Assembly: GCF_029625335.1 (NCBI RefSeq)
Contig: NZ_CP121111.1
Span: 2,666,001-2,730,000 of the forward strand
DNA: 64,000 nt
From: Flavobacterium nitratireducens
Lineage (GTDB): Bacteria; Bacteroidota; Bacteroidia; Flavobacteriales; Flavobacteriaceae
Reading direction: 5' to 3'
Every line of letters begins with the position of its first letter. Position 1 is the first letter of the stretch. Below, piece by piece: positions 26,643 to 35,630 of this stretch. The notes under the pieces are model-generated. The model was not told the origin of the DNA, did not search any database, and saw only the letters and a program-made list of their open reading frames with translations. The position numbers were made by a program, and so were the translations under genes.

Positions 26643-27929
26643 ATGTTATATCAAAGAAGTAGTCAGCTTTTTGCTGAAGCAGAAAAAGTAATTCCGGGAG
26701 GAGTAAATTCGCCAGTTAGAGCATTCAAATCAGTAGGGGGAACGCCTATTTTTGTAAAACAAGCCAAAGGGGCTTATTTGTATGATGAAGACGGAAACCG
26801 ATTGATTGATTATATTAATTCCTGGGGGCCAATGATTTTGGGACATGCTTTCGAACCGGTAGTTCAGGCGGTAACTGAGAAAGCTAAACTAGGAACTTCT
26901 TTTGGGATGCCTACTGAATTGGAAACTCAAATTGCTGCTTTGGCAGTATCGATGGTTCCTAATATTGATAAAATTCGTTTTGTAAATTCAGGTACCGAAG
27001 CCTGTATGAGTGCGGTAAGATTAGCGCGTGGATTTACAAAAAGAGATAAAATCATTAAGTTTTCAGGTTGCTATCACGGACATTCTGATTCTTTCCTGAT
27101 TCAGGCCGGAAGTGGTGCAATGACTTTTGGAACTCCTAACAGCCCAGGTGTTACTGCAGGAACAGCTAAGGATACTTTATTGGCTAAATACAATGATTTA
27201 GAAAATGTACGTAGTTTAATCGAAGCGAATCCTAACGAAATTGCAGCAATTATTGTAGAGCCGGTTGCCGGAAATATGGGTTGTGTACCGCCAATCAAAG
27301 GTTTTTTAGAAGGTGTACGTCAATTGTGTTCTGAAAACGGAATTTTACTGATTTTTGATGAGGTAATGACCGGTTTCCGATTAGCCAAAGGTGGTGCTCA
27401 GGAATTGCTAAATATCAATGCTGATATTGTTTGTTTCGGAAAAGTAATTGGTGGTGGATTGCCGGTAGGTGCATTTGCTGCCCGTGAAGAAATCATGAAT
27501 TATTTGGCTCCACTTGGACCTGTTTATCAGGCGGGAACTTTATCAGGAAATCCATTAGCTATGGCTGCCGGTAAAGCGATGTTGGAATCTTTAAATAATG
27601 ATGCGGCTATTTTTCAAAGATTAGAAGAAAAAACAGCTTATTTAGAAGCTGGAATTCATAAAGTATTAAAGGCAAATAATATTGTTTATACTATTAATAG
27701 AGTTGGTTCTATGATTTCGGTGCATTTTGATGCCAGTCCTGTTGTCGATTTTCAAACTGCGGCAAAAGGAGATAATGATACGTTTAAGAAATTCTTCCAC
27801 GGTTTATTGCAGGAAGGTGTTTACATTGCGCCTTCAGCTTATGAAACCTGGTTCATAACAGATGCTTTAACTTATGAAGATTTGGATTTTACAATCAATG
27901 CAATTGATAAAGTTTCGAAAACATTATAA
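26643..27929 (+). CDS. hemL: Glutamate-1-semialdehyde 2,1-aminomutase
   Basis: 428 residues, normal length. Converts glutamate-1-semialdehyde to 5-aminolevulinate for heme synthesis, PLP dependent. Seen: [68 protein letters not shown] and the PLP lysine in [15 protein letters not shown] (about residue 266). Cytoplasmic. Followed by a strong bidirectional terminator. Confidence 0.97.
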   Translation: MLYQRSSQLFAEAEKVIPGGVNSPVRAFKSVGGTPIFVKQAKGAYLYDEDGNRLIDYINSWGPMILGHAFEPVVQAVTEKAKLGTSFGMPTELETQIAALAVSMVPNIDKIRFVNSGTEACMSAVRLARGFTKRDKIIKFSGCYHGHSDSFLIQAGSGAMTFGTPNSPGVTAGTAKDTLLAKYNDLENVRSLIEANPNEIAAIIVEPVAGNMGCVPPIKGFLEGVRQLCSENGILLIFDEVMTGFRLAKGGAQELLNINADIVCFGKVIGGGLPVGAFAAREEIMNYLAPLGPVYQAGTLSGNPLAMAAGKAMLESLNNDAAIFQRLEEKTAYLEAGIHKVLKANNIVYTINRVGSMISVHFDASPVVDFQTAAKGDNDTFKKFFHGLLQEGVYIAPSAYETWFITDALTYEDLDFTINAIDKVSKTL

Positions 27930-27944
27930 AAATAACTAAAGAGC

Positions 27945-27982
27945 AAAAAAAAGCTTCGAGTTATCTCTCGAAGCTTTTTTTT
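27945..27982. terminator. Bidirectional terminator
   Basis: 16-base arms (27945-27960, 27967-27982) around a 6-base loop, with A8 on one side and T8 on the other. It serves hemL on the plus strand and the Spy-like gene ending at 27984 on the minus strand. Confidence 0.92.
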
Positions 27983-27983
27983 A

Positions 27984-28437
27984 TTAGTTTTCCATATTAC
28001 CGCCACCACCTTGTGGTCTGTCATCTCCCATTCCTCCACCTTGTCTCTCATTCATTCTTTGTTGCATTCTTTGTTGCATTTTTTCCTGATTGCTTTTCCA
28101 TTTTGCCAATTGCTCAGGAGTTAAGATAGCAGCCATTTTTCCTTCCATTGCTTTTCTTTGTTCAGCCATCATTTCTCCTCTGCCTTGACCTTTTTTATCT
28201 TTCATTTCGGCCATTCTGGCTTCTCTGTTTTTAGCTTCGTCAGCGTAAAGTTGTTTTAGCTGTTCCTGTTGTTTCAGCGTCTAAGTTTAAATCTTTAGTC
28301 ATTCTTGCAACACGTTGTTCTGTACGCTGTTCAGGAGTCATGTTTCCCATGTTACCTCTTTGTGGTCTGTCATTGTTGTCTTGAGCAAAACTGGATACTC
28401 CAACAACTAATAATGCGGCAATAATTAATTTTTTCAT
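27984..28437 (-). CDS. Spy/LTxxQ-like periplasmic protein (frame disrupted)
   Basis: Two frames, 28437-28240 and 28214-27984, join if one T is removed from 28272-28274 (plus strand): NLDAEQQEQLKQLYADEAKNREARMAEMKDKK. The repaired protein is about 150 residues: signal peptide ending SSFAQ, MTPEQRTEQRVARMTKDLNLD, AILTPEQLAKWKSNQEKMQQR, and a Gly/Asn tail. TPEQ repeats and Met/Gln-rich helices resemble Spy/CpxP-type periplasmic proteins. A related gene lies at 59910. The +1 insertion is probably a sequencing error. Confidence 0.75.
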
Positions 28438-28460
28438 TTTTTCTGGATTTATGTTAAAAG

Positions 28461-30095
28461 TTATTGCAGTAAGATAATAAAAAGAGTAAAAGGTTTAATT
28501 ATTAATAAAAAAAATATTGAATGATTTTTAAATACTAAAATTGACTTAGGAATTTTTTTGACGAATGAAGCTGATTCGAATTTTACAAAACCACCACGAT
28601 TTTCATGTCTTTCAATAGATTGGGTTACAATCAAATATCCTATGGTAATCATGTTTAATAATTCGTAATAGGAAGTGTTGATTTGATGTGTTTTACCAAT
28701 TGCTTCTATTTCTTGTTTCCAGTTTAAAAGTTGTTCTTTAGCTTTAATCAAATCCGAGTCATATCTAACAATACCTGCATTTTGTCTCATTAAATGCTGA
28801 AGATTTGCTTTTAATTTTACTAAATAGTTAGTTTCAATTTCCGGTTTTTCTGTTGCGTCTATTTCCTGAATATCCTTTTTTATTGTTTTTATTTCTAAAT
28901 TAGGATTGGCCAGGTATTCGTAAATTCTGCTCGAATAGACTAATGCTTCTAACAATGAGTTGGATGCTAGCCGGTTAGCTCCGTGCAAGCCGGTTTGTGA
29001 GCATTCGCCACAGGCAAATAAATTGTTTACCGATGTTTTTCCGTCAGTGTCAACTACAATTCCGCCACAAATGTAATGTTGAGCAGGAACTACAGGAATC
29101 CAGTCTTTTGCAATATCAATTCCTGCTTTTAGGCAATGATTGTAAATCATTGGGAAATGCTTTTTGAAAGCTTCTATATCCAGATGAGTACAGTCTAAAT
29201 AGACACAATCATCACCTGATTTTTTTAGTTCCAAATCAATGCTTTGGGATACAATATCTCTGGATGCCAATTCTTCACGGGCATCATAATCAATCATAAA
29301 GCGATGTCCTTTTTTGGTACGCAAATAAGCACCAAAACCACGAACTGCTTCAGAAATTAAAAATTTTGAACCAGTAGATGTGTCATAGAAAGCGGTAGGA
29401 TGAAATTGGATGAATTCCATTTCTTTAATCTTGGCGTGCGCTCTATATGCCATTGCGATTCCGTCTCCGGTTGCTATTACCGGATTAGTGGTGTGTCCGT
29501 AAAGATGTCCTATTCCGCCAGTAGCTAATAGTGTGATATCAGATAGGTAAGTGCTTATTTGTTTAGTTTTTTCGTCCAGAACAATTGCTCCTAAACAGTA
29601 ATTATCGGCTGTAATTAAATCGGCTGCAAAATGATGATCCAGAACCGTAATATTGTCTTTTTGATAAACCTGCATCAAAATAGCGCGTTCAATCTCATGA
29701 CCGGTTTGGTCTTTGTGATGTACCACACGATTTTCAGAATGTCCTCCTTCTTTGCCTAAATTGAGGTTGCCATCGGAGTTTTTATCAAATTTAGCTCCCC
29801 ATTCAATTAATTCTTTTAATCGCTTCGGACCTTCGGTAACGACCATTTTTACAACGACTTCATCACATAATCCATCACCACAAATCAAAGTGTCTTCGAT
29901 GTGTTTTTGGTATGAATCTTCGTTTTTATCGGTAACAATGGCTATGCCACCCTGGGCATATTTGGTATTTGATTCGTCGGCATTGGCCTTTGTTACAATG
30001 GTTATCTTTTTGTCAGGAAATTGTTCTGCTATTCGAAGCGCAAATGTCAAACCGGCAACACCAGAACCTATAATCAAGTAATTGGTATTTGTCAT
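28461..30095 (-). CDS. nadB: L-aspartate oxidase
   Basis: 544 residues. Oxidises L-aspartate to iminoaspartate with FAD, first step of NAD synthesis. Rossmann FAD motif YLIIGSGVAGLTFALRIAE at the start, TKANADESNTKYAQGGIAIV, HSENRVVHHKDQTGHEI, EFIQFHPTAFYD and CGECSQTGLHGANRLASNSLLEALVYSSR. The last 27 residues (from about SILVFKNHSIFFLLII) are hydrophobic and out of character; after ERHENRGGF a missing T in GGTTTTG would end the protein as GGFCKIRISFIRQKNS, so the tail may be a frameshift artefact. Overlaps nadA by one base. Confidence 0.95.
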   Translation of the reverse strand: MTNTNYLIIGSGVAGLTFALRIAEQFPDKKITIVTKANADESNTKYAQGGIAIVTDKNEDSYQKHIEDTLICGDGLCDEVVVKMVVTEGPKRLKELIEWGAKFDKNSDGNLNLGKEGGHSENRVVHHKDQTGHEIERAILMQVYQKDNITVLDHHFAADLITADNYCLGAIVLDEKTKQISTYLSDITLLATGGIGHLYGHTTNPVIATGDGIAMAYRAHAKIKEMEFIQFHPTAFYDTSTGSKFLISEAVRGFGAYLRTKKGHRFMIDYDAREELASRDIVSQSIDLELKKSGDDCVYLDCTHLDIEAFKKHFPMIYNHCLKAGIDIAKDWIPVVPAQHYICGGIVVDTDGKTSVNNLFACGECSQTGLHGANRLASNSLLEALVYSSRIYEYLANPNLEIKTIKKDIQEIDATEKPEIETNYLVKLKANLQHLMRQNAGIVRYDSDLIKAKEQLLNWKQEIEAIGKTHQINTSYYELLNMITIGYLIVTQSIERHENRGGFVKFESASFVKKIPKSILVFKNHSIFFLLIIKPFTLFIILLQ

Positions 30096-31039
30096 TATTT
30101 AGATAATTCAAGCATTCTCTCAATTGGAATTAATGCTTTTTGGATAATATCTTCTGCTACGTGAACTTCAGGACTTTCATTTACTAAGCAGTCGTATACT
30201 TTTTGCAGGGTGTTCATTTTCATGTAACCACATTCGCTGCAGGCACAAGTATTGTCTTCTTTTGCCGGAGCTGGAATTAAGATTTTATCAGGCACTTCCT
30301 GTTGCATTTTGTGTAAAATACCAAATTCAGTAGCTACAATAAATTTATTGTTAGGATTATTTTTTACATAATCAATCATTCCTGAAGTCGAACCAATATA
30401 GCTTGCAGTAGCCAGGATATGAGTTTCAGATTCCGGATGCGCAATGATTTTTGCATCTGGATGTTGTTTGTGTAATTCGATTAATTTATCCAATGAAAAA
30501 GCTTCGTGTACTACGCAGGAACCATCCCAAAGTAACATGTCACGACCTGTTTTGCTCATCACATATTTTCCTAAATTTTTGTCCGGAGCAAAGATAATTG
30601 GCTTGTCTTTTGGAATCGATTCTACAATTTTCACTGCATTTGCAGAAGTAACCACAATGTCAGTCAATGCTTTTACTTCGGCAGAACAATTTACATAAGT
30701 TATAACCGTATGGTCAGGATGCTGATCGATAAATTCTTTGAATAAATCCGGAGGACAAGATTCTGCTAAAGAACATCCTGCATTCACATCGGGAAGGATT
30801 ACTTTTTTGTTTGGATTTAAAATTTTGGCCGTTTCTGCCATAAAATGGACTCCTGCAAAAAGAATAATATCGGCATCCACTTTCATTGCTTCTTGTGATA
30901 ATCCCAAGCTGTCCCCTACATAATCCGCGATATCCTGAATATCATTTTCCTGATAATAATGCGCTAAAAGAACCGCATTTTTCTCTTTTTTTAATTTTAA
31001 TATTCTTTCTTTCAGGTCTTTTATTTTGTTTGTATCCAT
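30095..31039 (-). CDS. nadA: Quinolinate synthase
   Basis: 314 residues. Condenses iminoaspartate with dihydroxyacetone phosphate to quinolinate; [4Fe-4S] enzyme. [40 protein letters not shown] and [16 protein letters not shown] are typical, with conserved Cys in [15 protein letters not shown] and CACSECGYM. First gene of the nadA-nadB pair, whose coding regions overlap by one base. No attenuator or operator is evident in the 69-base gap upstream. Confidence 0.96.
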   Translation of the reverse strand: MDTNKIKDLKERILKLKKEKNAVLLAHYYQENDIQDIADYVGDSLGLSQEAMKVDADIILFAGVHFMAETAKILNPNKKVILPDVNAGCSLAESCPPDLFKEFIDQHPDHTVITYVNCSAEVKALTDIVVTSANAVKIVESIPKDKPIIFAPDKNLGKYVMSKTGRDMLLWDGSCVVHEAFSLDKLIELHKQHPDAKIIAHPESETHILATASYIGSTSGMIDYVKNNPNNKFIVATEFGILHKMQQEVPDKILIPAPAKEDNTCACSECGYMKMNTLQKVYDCLVNESPEVHVAEDIIQKALIPIERMLELSK

Positions 31040-31108
31040 TTTAATATTGATAACAAGTGTTTAATTGTAATATGTTGTTGTTTTGTAAAGCTAATTTAGT
31101 TTAAAAAG

Positions 31109-31543
31109 TTAATACCTTAAAAAAGTATCTCCTGATTTAATTCCCATTGCTAATTCCTCCAAATTAGTATTTTTTAACATAAAAGCCAATTCATTTCGGA
31201 TAGATTTGAATTTTTCATGTACCGGACAAGGGTGCGTTTCTGAGCAATGGCTTAAACCCAAACCACATCCTGTAAAAACAGCATCACCTTCGAGTGCGGT
31301 TACAATCTGAGACAATTTGATTTGGCTCATTTTTTCTTTTGGAATTTCAAATCCGCCACCCACACCTTTGATCGAATTGATAATATTGCTTTTAGTTAAA
31401 ATCTGTAAAATCTTAGCAGTAAAAGCCTCTGGAGAATCTATCTTTTTGGCAATATCTTTCAGTCCGACTCTATTGTTTTGATAGGATTCCGATGCAATAA
31501 AAATAGTTGCTCGAATCCCATATTCGCAGGTTTTAGAGAACAT
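31109..31543 (-). CDS. Rrf2 family regulator, paralog 1
   Basis: 144 residues. Winged helix MFSKTCEYGIRATIFIASES-x-RVGLKDIAKKI, wing IKGVGGGFEIP, and the three-Cys sensor motif CGLGLSHCSETHPCPVH (Cys near 93, 99, 105), which in IscR/NsrR-type proteins holds an Fe-S cluster. So it probably reads Fe-S status, O2 or NO. It is about 80 percent identical by eye to the protein at 33345. It lies upstream of nadA in the same direction but the 69-base gap leaves cotranscription open. Confidence 0.92.
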   Translation of the reverse strand: MFSKTCEYGIRATIFIASESYQNNRVGLKDIAKKIDSPEAFTAKILQILTKSNIINSIKGVGGGFEIPKEKMSQIKLSQIVTALEGDAVFTGCGLGLSHCSETHPCPVHEKFKSIRNELAFMLKNTNLEELAMGIKSGDTFLRY

Positions 31544-31996
31544 AATTAGTTTTTTACAAATTTATAGAAAATAAGCGTTATTATTCGACTCAATTTTCAG
31601 TATTTATGTGATTTAATTATGTTCTCAAAATACGTATTAAAACGTATTAGTTAAGAAAATGGTAGTTGTAATGAGATTATGTAGGTTTCTCTTTTGTAAA
31701 TAGCAGAAAATCTAATATCAATAGCTTTATTTCTGATTGTATAAAATGTTATTCACTTTGCTAATATTACAAGGGCTGATTCCGAATATTAAATTTGAAA
31801 ATGCTTAAAGACTCTATGAATATTTTCAAATTCTAAAGGCCTCTTATTTAAGTTGGAAGGTGAACACGCCGGTTTCAGAAATTAAAAAAAGCAAAGAAAT
31901 CCCGCGGGTTAATATGATTTTATCCGAAAGTTGTCAATTATTTTTAGGTTCTCTTTGAGTTAATTGACCGTTTTCTGATGAGGATATAAATATTCT
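31544..31996. other. Intergenic region with third AATACG-N8-CGTATT site
   Basis: 453 bases without a credible gene. At 31629-31648 lies a third copy of AATACG-N8-CGTATT, but no -7 box stands at the spacing seen for the other two copies. Otherwise nothing I can name. Confidence 0.55.
31557..31564 (-). promoter_or_regulatory. -7 box of Rrf2 paralog 1
   Basis: Minus-strand TAAATTTG fits TAnnTTTG, 13 bases before the ATG. The surrounding CTATAAATTTGTAA is shared with the promoter of paralog 2 (CTATAAATTTATAC), suggesting a common operator, perhaps for autoregulation. Confidence 0.5.
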
Positions 31997-33142
31997 TTAG
32001 TTGTCTTTCTTTTTGCTTCCTGCTTTCGGTAAAGTGTTGCTTTTATCAGCTATTTTTTTGTTTTTCAAACTATAAGTTTCATTTAATTTTCGGGTGAAGT
32101 TATCGAGTTCGTTAGATACAGTTTTAATGTAATCTATATACTCTCTGAAATTGATTTCGTTAAAATTTTCATTTTCAATCATAGTGGTCAATCCTAAAAG
32201 ATTGGCTACAGGTTTTCTTAAAACATGAGAAATGTCAAACATAATTTGCTCCATTGTTTTTTCATATTCAATGTAATTGGTTATGTTTTGAATAGTACCA
32301 TACCAAATAACATTACCGTCTTTTGTTTTTTCTGGTAAAGCTCTGCCCAAATGCCATTCTGTTTTATCCTCAGAAATTTTGACCCTGTAAGCAATATGCC
32401 ATTCGGTAAGATTATTAGATGATTCTTTGATACTTTGTTTAACATAAGGCAAATCGTCCGGATGGATATTATCAAAAAATAATTTAGAAGATTTTTTCAA
32501 AAGTTCTGAGTCAAAATTTGAAATTGCACTATTAATTACTTGGCTTAAAAAGTCAATTTTGATTTTGCCATTTTTAGACATGTGTAGCTGAAAAATAATA
32601 CAAGGAGCAAAGTCGGTAAGTTTTTTTAATTTGAGAGCATTCAACTCGATATTATTGTTTTGTAGTAAGATTAACTTTCTGGAATTAAGATAATCCATTG
32701 CTTTTTTTGAGAGAATTTGCAGGGCTCTTTTTTGAATGGTTGTTATTTTTCGGGGTTTAGTGTCTACTACACAAAGGGTTCCTAATACGTATCCTTTAGG
32801 AGTGACTAAAGGCGCTCCGGCATAAAAACGTATTGCATTCTCTCCTTTGGTAAAGGGATTATCTACGAATTTTTTATCTAATTGAGCATCTTCAACAATC
32901 AAAATTTCGGAAGGATTGTTTATTGTATGTTGGCAGAAAGAGTCTTTTCTTCTGACTTGTTCTACATTAAGGCCATATGTTGATTTGTGCCAGGAACGGT
33001 CTTTGTCTACCATGGTAATTAAGGACATGGGAGTGTCACAAATTACCGATGCAATTTCTGCTAATTCATCCAACTCTGCTTCGGGCTTAGTATCGAGGAT
33101 GTGGTAACGGTATAATTCTTTTAATCTTGATAGCTCATTCAT
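31997..33142 (-). CDS. GAF-PAS signalling protein with lone HisKA-like domain
   Basis: 381 residues. GAF domain about 15-165 (DELAEIASVICDTPMSLITMVDKDRSWHKSTYGL, FYAGAPLVTPKGYVLGTLCVVD), PAS-like domain about 175-300 (LTDFAPCIIFQLH, HPDDLPYVKQSIKE, WYGTIQNITNYIEYEK), then FDISHVLRKPVANLLGL, which resembles the H box of a histidine kinase (His near 318). The protein ends about 60 residues later, with a Lys-rich tail, and has no ATPase domain. It may be phosphorylated by another kinase or serve as a bound sensor. No signal peptide or membrane helix. Confidence 0.8.
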   Translation of the reverse strand: MNELSRLKELYRYHILDTKPEAELDELAEIASVICDTPMSLITMVDKDRSWHKSTYGLNVEQVRRKDSFCQHTINNPSEILIVEDAQLDKKFVDNPFTKGENAIRFYAGAPLVTPKGYVLGTLCVVDTKPRKITTIQKRALQILSKKAMDYLNSRKLILLQNNNIELNALKLKKLTDFAPCIIFQLHMSKNGKIKIDFLSQVINSAISNFDSELLKKSSKLFFDNIHPDDLPYVKQSIKESSNNLTEWHIAYRVKISEDKTEWHLGRALPEKTKDGNVIWYGTIQNITNYIEYEKTMEQIMFDISHVLRKPVANLLGLTTMIENENFNEINFREYIDYIKTVSNELDNFTRKLNETYSLKNKKIADKSNTLPKAGSKKKDN

Positions 33143-33344
33143 ATTTCATGAAATTAATTTTTTGTTGAATGTCTGCCAATTCCTAAGTTTTTTAAGGGAT
33201 TATTATAGTAAATTTACTAAAAAAAGTATGTTTTTAAGTTGTTTTTTAGAATTTTTTATTTCAATTATTTGTATTGCTATAAGTGTTAGTAATTTATCGA
33301 AATAGAATTCGTTTTTTATGCTAAGAGATTATCGTTTTTGTGAA

Positions 33345-33779
33345 TTAATATCTCAAAAAAGTGTCTCCGGATTTAATTCCTTGTGCCAATTCTTCAAGAT
33401 TGGTAGTTTCAAGCATATATGATAATTCATTGCGAATGAATTTGAATTTTTCGTGAACCGGGCAGGGATGTTCTTCAGAACAATGGTGTAATCCCAGTCC
33501 GCAGCCAGTAAAAACCTGATTTCCTTCTAAGGCTATTACTATCTGAGCCAAGGTGATTTGCTTCATCATGTCTTTCGGAATATCAAAACCACCACCAACT
33601 CCTTTGATAGAATGAATAATATTATTTTTGGAAAGTATTTGCAGGATTTTGGCGGTAAAAGCCTCTGGGGAATCTATTTTTTTTGCAATATCTTTCAGTC
33701 CCACCCGATGATTCTGATACGATTGGGAAGCTATAAAAATTGTGGCACGAATACCATATTCACAGGTTTTAGAAAACAT
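33345..33779 (-). CDS. Rrf2 family regulator, paralog 2 (candidate NO sensor)
   Basis: 144 residues with the same design as the protein at 31109: MFSKTCEYGIRATIFIASQS, VGGGFDIP wing, CGLGLHHCSEEHPCPVH cluster motif. Its gene stands at the edge of the anaerobic/NO gene block, and its promoter has a CRP/FNR-type site at the same spacing as norC, nirK and narK. This makes it the best candidate for a regulator of this block, perhaps NsrR-like (inference). Whether it or paralog 1 binds the AAGGAT-type sites is open. Confidence 0.92.
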   Translation of the reverse strand: MFSKTCEYGIRATIFIASQSYQNHRVGLKDIAKKIDSPEAFTAKILQILSKNNIIHSIKGVGGGFDIPKDMMKQITLAQIVIALEGNQVFTGCGLGLHHCSEEHPCPVHEKFKFIRNELSYMLETTNLEELAQGIKSGDTFLRY

Positions 33780-33796
33780 AACTTGCTTTTTTTGTA

Positions 33797-33840
33797 TAAA
33801 TTTATAGAAATAAGTTTGCTCCTTTTATGACTATTATCAT
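33797..33840 (-). promoter_or_regulatory. CRP/FNR-type site and -7 box of Rrf2 paralog 2
   Basis: ATGACTATTATCAT at 33827-33840 has the TGAC-N4-ATCA core. On the minus strand its centre lies 29.5 bases before TAAATTTA (33804-33797), a TAnnTTTG box with one mismatch. The same distance holds at norC, nirK and narK. Confidence 0.68.
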
Positions 33841-33914
33841 GCGGATTGATTTTCAAACTTTTTAATATAAATTTATTTAATGGTATTTTGGTCAAGTTAA
33901 TTTGTGAAATATTT

Positions 33915-35126
33915 CTATCTTTTTTTGAACGATATCTTGCATTGATTCATAATGAGCATTAAAAGTCCTGTTGGTAAAAAGATACTGGCCCAAAACAGAT
34001 TCTGGAAATACATAGGGAATTGTCCCTTGCCTAAAAAGAGATAAATGCCTTGTCCAAATAACAGCAATTCGGTTAGTACAAAACCTAAAATGAATAGTTT
34101 TATTCCCCAATTGGATAATTTTTTCTGTCCGTTTAAAAAAGAATTTTTAAAGAGAAAAGCAAACAAAAAACCGCTGATAACCCCTAACATAGTCAGGTGA
34201 ATATAACCAATTACAAAATTTCGAATCTGATGTGAAATTTGGGCCAATTCAGGAATTAAAACCACTAATTGGATAATCACTTTTAAGAATAATGATGTCA
34301 ACGCAAAGCCATAAACCAGTTTTTCAATGGGTTTTAAAGCTGCGAAGAAAGTTTGAAAATAAGGTCGGATTATTTGAATAAAAATGATAAAAGAAAGCAG
34401 TTGCAATAGAACTCCGATGCTGTTAATCCAATGGAAAACAGGATTAGGAAGATACCAACTTATAGGCAGAGCCAGGGTTAAAATGGTGGCTGTGACCAGT
34501 AAATTATAGAATAATCGAAATTGCTTTTCGTTGGTATTGGCTTTTAATTGATTAAAAAATAAGACTAAAATGGCAAAAAGAAACCATCCGTTGAATTGGA
34601 AATGCAGGAAGAACTGAATGGCAATTTGGTAAAAAGCACTGGCTTTACCAAGCAATCCAACTGCCGGTCCCAAACACCAAACCCCCAGAGTCGATAAAAT
34701 CATGAAAAATAAAGCAGTTTTCAAAAGTAATTTTTCCGGTAGCGAATCGGTATGGGCGTCTTTCCATACCAATCGGCAGAAATAATAACTGCAAAAAATA
34801 TGAAGTGTAGAAAATGCAATCGAAAAGAAAGCATATCCTTCAACAGGAAAACGAAACATCATGCCAATAACGGCTATTTCAGTTAGCCAAAATAATCGGT
34901 TGTAAACGGGTTTTTGTTGTGTTGTTTTTGGAATAAAAAAATGAACAATCAAACTGTAAATCATCAGATAAACCCAGCCTAGCATGGCAACATGAGAATG
35001 TCCGTGTAATAAAAACTGATAATTTATAATTTCAACAGGGAACACATAGAGCAACCGAAGCAGCAATCCCATGAATGCTGCAATAAAGAAATTGAAAAAG
35101 CAGGTTAAAAGCCAAGATTTTTGCAT
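33915..35126 (-). CDS. Multi-helix membrane protein, heme-copper oxidase-like
   Basis: 403 residues, about 12 membrane helices. Histidines sit where low-spin and other metal ligands would be expected in a heme-copper subunit I relative: FLLHGHSHVAMLGWVYLMIY in the second helix, FFLHFQFNGWFLF midway, and IGYIHLTMLGVISG near the tenth helix. The HxxxY/HH active-site pair of a true oxidase is not evident. It is not NnrS by motif. It lies between the Rrf2 gene and a CopD-like gene in the NO/anaerobic block, so it may handle NO, heme or copper in the membrane. Function unproven. Confidence 0.6.
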   Translation of the reverse strand: MQKSWLLTCFFNFFIAAFMGLLLRLLYVFPVEIINYQFLLHGHSHVAMLGWVYLMIYSLIVHFFIPKTTQQKPVYNRLFWLTEIAVIGMMFRFPVEGYAFFSIAFSTLHIFCSYYFCRLVWKDAHTDSLPEKLLLKTALFFMILSTLGVWCLGPAVGLLGKASAFYQIAIQFFLHFQFNGWFLFAILVLFFNQLKANTNEKQFRLFYNLLVTATILTLALPISWYLPNPVFHWINSIGVLLQLLSFIIFIQIIRPYFQTFFAALKPIEKLVYGFALTSLFLKVIIQLVVLIPELAQISHQIRNFVIGYIHLTMLGVISGFLFAFLFKNSFLNGQKKLSNWGIKLFILGFVLTELLLFGQGIYLFLGKGQFPMYFQNLFWASIFLPTGLLMLIMNQCKISFKKR

Positions 35127-35169
35127 AGTTATCCTCTAAAATAAATATTGCCTATTGGTGTAGCAATTT

Positions 35170-35619
35170 TTAAAAACCTCCAAATCGTATGAATGATCCA
35201 AAAATAAGCATTAAAACACCAATTGTTGTCACCGATACAATATGAAAAATCATTTCGGTTAAGTGAGTGGAATCATTTTTTAATCTTGGTATCACTCTAA
35301 ATTGTGCGCTTAATGCAAAGGCTACGGTTAGCAATAATAAAATCAATTTTGAAGAGACAACTTTCTCAATGGGTGAAGCAAATTGAAACCAAAAATGGAT
35401 GCTCACACCGTATTTGTAAGCTATCATAATGCCGGTAGTTACTAAGAAAAAGAGCGAAGTCATTCCTACTGCCTCGTATTTCCTTTCGTAATTTAAAATG
35501 ATTTTTGGGTCTTTTTCCCTGAATGCCTGAGGTAAATAGGCAAAACAAAGTAATAAATGTCCGCCAACCCATATTGCGGCACTTAAGAGATGAATGATTA
35601 ATAGCAGATGATGATTCAT
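35170..35619 (-). CDS. CopD-like four-helix membrane protein
   Basis: 149 residues with four membrane helices: LLLIIHLLSAAIWVGGHLLLCFAYLP, VGMTSLFFLVTTGIMIAYKYG, VVSSKLILLLLTVAFALSAQF and IFHIVSVTTIGVLMLIFGSFI. HLLSAAIWVGGHL matches the N-terminal H-x3-A-x2-WVGG block of CopD/YcnJ-type proteins; conserved His residues could bind heme or copper. It is 43 bases upstream of the heme-copper-like gene and 11 bases downstream of nrdG, so these are likely one operon. Confidence 0.65.
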   Translation of the reverse strand: MNHHLLLIIHLLSAAIWVGGHLLLCFAYLPQAFREKDPKIILNYERKYEAVGMTSLFFLVTTGIMIAYKYGVSIHFWFQFASPIEKVVSSKLILLLLTVAFALSAQFRVIPRLKNDSTHLTEMIFHIVSVTTIGVLMLIFGSFIRFGGF

Positions 35620-35630
35620 TTTTTTAGAAA

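Noticed and set aside
33915..35126. Assignment as NnrS
   Set aside because: Size and helix number fit, but the NnrS sequence blocks are not visible; HGHSH and FLHFQFNGW point more to a heme-copper oxidase relative.
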